From NCBI GenBank assembly GCA_027489105.1, contig JAIYAJ010000077.1:1-5605 (forward strand): a stretch of 5,605 nt of DNA, given 5' to 3'. Origin of the DNA: Zymomonas sp. GTDB taxonomy: Bacteria; Pseudomonadota; Alphaproteobacteria; Sphingomonadales; Sphingomonadaceae. Under the pieces are notes generated by a model. That model was given only the letters and a program-made list of their open reading frames with translations. It was not told where the DNA came from and did not search any database. Both the position numbers and the translations under genes were made by a program. Below are positions 4,959 to 5,605 of this stretch, in pieces. Each line of letters begins with the position of its first letter. Position 1 is the first letter of the stretch.

Positions 4959-4977
4959 TCGAGGACTTAGTCCTCGA
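4959..4977 (-). other. Hairpin with the rpmD stop codon as its loop
   Basis: TCGAGGAC (4977-4970 on the minus strand) and GTCCTCGA (4966-4959) are perfect 8-bp arms. The three bases between them, TAA (4969-4967), are exactly the rpmD stop codon. The upstream arm encodes the last residues of L30 (VED). A terminating ribosome would have to open the stem, and the stem could re-form behind it. Confidence 0.55.
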
Positions 4978-5149
4978 CCTTCACCATATGCTGCACCTTG
5001 CGGATCATGCCACGAACTTCGGGCGTGTCCTGGAGTTCGCGGCTCCGGTGCATCTTGTTGAGGCCCAGACCGATCAGCGTGGCGCGCTGGTCGGCCGTAC
5101 GGCGGATCGGCGAACCGCTCTGCGTAACCTTGAGGGTCTTGCCAGCCAT
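4967..5149 (-). CDS. rpmD: 50S ribosomal protein L30
   Basis: A complete 60-residue L30, the short bacterial length. It binds 23S rRNA in the large subunit. It starts [17 protein letters not shown], with the conserved centre [20 protein letters not shown] (24-43) and the ending [14 protein letters not shown]. The ATG at 5149-5147 has GGAG (5162-5159) 9 nt upstream, and that GGAG lies in the final codons of rpsE. The rpsE stop is only 6 nt before this ATG, so translational coupling is likely. The gene ends in a TAA that forms the loop of a hairpin. Confidence 0.97.
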   Translation of the reverse strand: MAGKTLKVTQSGSPIRRTADQRATLIGLGLNKMHRSRELQDTPEVRGMIRKVQHMVKVED

Positions 5150-5155
5150 GATCGA

Positions 5156-5605
5156 TTACTCCGTGATCGCGGCCGCTTCGGCCTCTGCGACCGGAGCCGA
5201 AACACCGCTGCGACCAAGCAGGTCGGCGATCTTCTTGCCACGGCGCTGGGAAACCGACTTCGGCGACGTCTGATCCTTGAGCGCCTCGAAGGTCGCCCGG
5301 ATCATGTTGTAGGGGTTCGAGGTGCCGACCGACTTGGTCACCACGTCGGCAACGCCGAGGCTCTCGAAGATCGCGCGCATCGGACCGCCGGCGATGATGC
5401 CGGTACCCGGAGGCGCGGTACGAACCGTCACGCGGCCGGCGCCGAAATGGCCCTTGCCGTCATGATGGAGGGTACGGCCCTCACGCAGCGGAACGCGAAC
5501 CATCGCCTTCTTGGCAGCGGCGGTCGCCTTCGAGATGGCTTCCGGCACTTCGCGGGCCTTGCCGTGGCCGAAGCCCGCACGACCCTTGCCGTCACCGACC
5601 ACGAC
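5156..5605 (-). CDS. rpsE: 30S ribosomal protein S5, C-terminal fragment
   Basis: The frame is open from the right edge to a TAA at 5158-5156, giving 149 residues. The N-terminal part, including the double-stranded-RNA-binding-like domain start and the true start codon, lies outside the window. The fragment opens [20 protein letters not shown], the classic S5 segment. The second domain contains [20 protein letters not shown] (about 53-72), [25 protein letters not shown] and [19 protein letters not shown]5 helps with decoding accuracy and 16S rRNA assembly; mutations near [12 protein letters not shown] affect fidelity in E. coli. A short Ala/Glu-rich tail ([13 protein letters not shown]) extends past the usual E. 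coli end. It is followed directly by rpmD. Confidence 0.97.
   Translation of the reverse strand, partial: VVVGDGKGRAGFGHGKAREVPEAISKATAAAKKAMVRVPLREGRTLHHDGKGHFGAGRVTVRTAPPGTGIIAGGPMRAIFESLGVADVVTKSVGTSNPYNMIRATFEALKDQTSPKSVSQRRGKKIADLLGRSGVSAPVAEAEAAAITE

Overview
The window looks like chromosomal housekeeping DNA from a GC-rich alphaproteobacterium, most likely a sphingomonad (Sphingomonadales). This rests on the high GC content, the gene order S5-L30-L15-SecY-Adk, the alphaproteobacterial flavour of SecY and L15, and an adenylate kinase with a four-cysteine LID. The taxonomic call is inferred from protein style, not from a search. All genes except the leftmost fragment are read from the minus strand, so the biological order runs from right to left.

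Right part (about 2200-5605, minus strand): the distal end of the spc ribosomal-protein operon. It holds the C-terminal part of rpsE (S5), then rpmD (L30), rplO (L15), secY (translocon channel) and adk (adenylate kinase). rpsE/rpmD and secY/adk are tightly packed. The stop codon of rpsE lies 6 nt before rpmD, and the adk TTG start overlaps the secY stop. In contrast, the rpmD-rplO and rplO-secY spacers are each over 100 nt and are filled with RNA hairpins. One is a 9-bp stem followed by a U-rich run, which looks like an internal attenuator. A promoter-like sequence sits in front of secY. A strong intrinsic terminator at 2109-2139 closes the operon after adk.

Middle (1684-2108): a short gene for a 73-residue protein with eight consecutive arginines and one hydrophobic membrane segment, which I do not recognise, followed by the 143-nt leader of gdhA. 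The rpsM-rpsK-rpoA-rplQ block that commonly follows adk in related bacteria is absent here.

Left part (1-1683): gdhA, a full-length hexameric-type glutamate dehydrogenase of the NADP-dependent family, ends in an intrinsic terminator. Converging on it from the left edge is the C-terminal part of an acyltransferase-3 family membrane protein on the plus strand. The two coding regions overlap tail to tail by 16 bp, and the gdhA terminator lies inside the acyltransferase coding tail.

Functionally, the window combines ribosome assembly (S5, L30, L15), protein export (SecY), nucleotide balance (Adk) and ammonia assimilation (GdhA). I see no mobile element, CRISPR array, tRNA or rRNA, and no stretch over 300 bases without a gene. 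The least ordinary features are the hairpin-filled spacers inside the operon and the polyarginine small membrane protein. I found no convincing new multi-gene system.
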